From positions 1-13,582 of the forward strand of contig JACRCA010000218.1 of NCBI GenBank assembly GCA_016234425.1: a stretch of DNA of 13,582 nt. The letters run 5' to 3'. A program made the translations under genes and the position numbers. The notes under the pieces are model-generated. The model did no database searches. It saw only the letters and a program-made list of their open reading frames with translations, and was not told the origin of the DNA. The DNA is from Deltaproteobacteria bacterium. Its GTDB lineage: Bacteria; Desulfobacterota; SM23-61. Within the stretch, counting starts at the first letter, position 1. Every line of letters begins with the position of its first letter. Shown one piece after another: positions 12,899-13,582 of the stretch.

Positions 12899-13582
12899 TC
12901 AAAGAAAGGCTTTTTCCAATAGGGTGACATCCCGTCGGCGGTAAGCCGAGACTACTTCGGCGCAAAATAGAAGGATGCTCGATGAATAAAAGGCCCACAC
13001 TACCAAAATGACGATCGCCTCTAAGGAGCCATAGATCACGTTATACTGCGAGGAGCGCCCGATATACCAGGTAAAGAAATGTTTGGCCACTTCGAAAAGA
13101 AGCCCGCAGCTTGCTCCCCCAGCCAGGGCGTGGTGAAAAGAAATCCAGGTGTTGGGGATAATCTTGTAAATAGCCGTGAACGCCAGGGCCAGAACCAGAT
13201 AGGGAAGCACATAGCCTACGACGAATTCGAAAAGGTCAGAATGGGCTAGGTCCACCTCAAAAAGCATGAGTTCATAGGACTCCATGACTGCTGCAAAAGT
13301 AGTTACAAATAGAGAAAGGAAGAAGATCACAGCCGAAGCCGGGATCATGGAGAGGGCCAGAAGTTTTGACCTAAAAAAATTCCTGCGGCGCTCAACCCGG
13401 AAAACCACCCCCATGGCAAATTCCAGGGAAGAAAAGATGACGCTGGCGGTCCAGATCATGGAAAGAAAGCCCACCCACCCCAGGACCTCAGCACGCTGAG
13501 AGAGGGCCTTTACTTCTTTGAATATCAAAGCGCTGGCTTGAGGGAATAGGCGTTCGAGAAAAGGAATGGCCATCTGATGGGC
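12899..13582 (-). CDS. YihY/BrkB-family inner-membrane protein, 5' end outside the window
   Basis: The visible 227 codons encode a polytopic membrane protein of the YihY/BrkB family, once mislabelled ribonuclease BN; its true function is poorly defined. The pattern is FLERLFPQA, then a helix with GWVGFLSMIWTASVIFSSLE, then FRVERRRNFFRSKLLAL, several hydrophobic helices, IYKIIPNTWISFHHALAGG, and YGSLEAIVILVVWAFYSS near the end. It finishes with a polar AEVVSAYRRR tail. Family members have about 270-300 residues or more. The first helix and roughly 60 residues should lie before the window edge, because the frame is still open at 13582. The ATG at 13573-13571 has no ribosome-binding site and lies inside the conserved region, so it is probably not the start. 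It precedes the MFS gene by 15 bases. Confidence 0.87.
   Translation of the reverse strand, partial: AHQMAIPFLERLFPQASALIFKEVKALSQRAEVLGWVGFLSMIWTASVIFSSLEFAMGVVFRVERRRNFFRSKLLALSMIPASAVIFFLSLFVTTFAAVMESYELMLFEVDLAHSDLFEFVVGYVLPYLVLALAFTAIYKIIPNTWISFHHALAGGASCGLLFEVAKHFFTWYIGRSSQYNVIYGSLEAIVILVVWAFYSSSILLFCAEVVSAYRRRDVTLLEKAFL

Overview
The window looks like a chromosomal segment of a Gram-negative bacterium. It is probably from the former Deltaproteobacteria (Desulfobacterota, Syntrophia-like). This placement is an inference from three things: the order mfd, SurA/PpiC-type isomerase, pdxA, uvrA; a secreted periplasmic foldase; and remnants of tripartite tricarboxylate transporter, FMN-dependent hydroxy-acid dehydrogenase and NrfD-type genes. 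No rRNA, tRNA, CRISPR array, transposase or phage gene was seen.

Positions 70-10308 (+ strand) hold six intact genes in a row: mfd (transcription-repair coupling factor), a single-domain SurA/PpiC-type periplasmic peptidyl-prolyl isomerase, pdxA (pyridoxal phosphate synthesis), uvrA (excision-repair damage recognition), a short threonine/serine dehydratase, and a small secreted protein of unknown function. Mfd and UvrA act in the same pathway: Mfd removes stalled RNA polymerase and recruits UvrA to the lesion. PdxA makes the precursor of the cofactor used by the dehydratase, but nothing here shows that the two are functionally linked. Gaps of 61 to 137 bases separate most of these genes. The gap before pdxA holds a hairpin with a T-run. 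The gap after pdxA holds a palindromic repeat that also encodes the last residues of PdxA.

A strong bidirectional terminator at 10332-10369 separates the + strand block from a convergent - strand block. Reading the - strand from the right edge, there is a partial YihY/BrkB-type membrane protein, then 15 bases later a complete MFS transporter. These two look like an operon.

The 1.25 kb between the MFS gene and the terminator (about 10394-11640, - strand) has no intact gene. It is a chain of four unrelated gene fragments, all in the same orientation: the end of an FMN-dependent alpha-hydroxy-acid dehydrogenase, an internal piece of a TctC/Bug solute receptor, the C-terminal third of a TctA permease, and the C-terminus of an NrfD/PsrC-type quinol-interacting membrane subunit. 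A 180-base AT-rich spacer lies between the last two. This gene graveyard is the most unusual part of the window. I found no convincing new biological system; the rest is well-known housekeeping.
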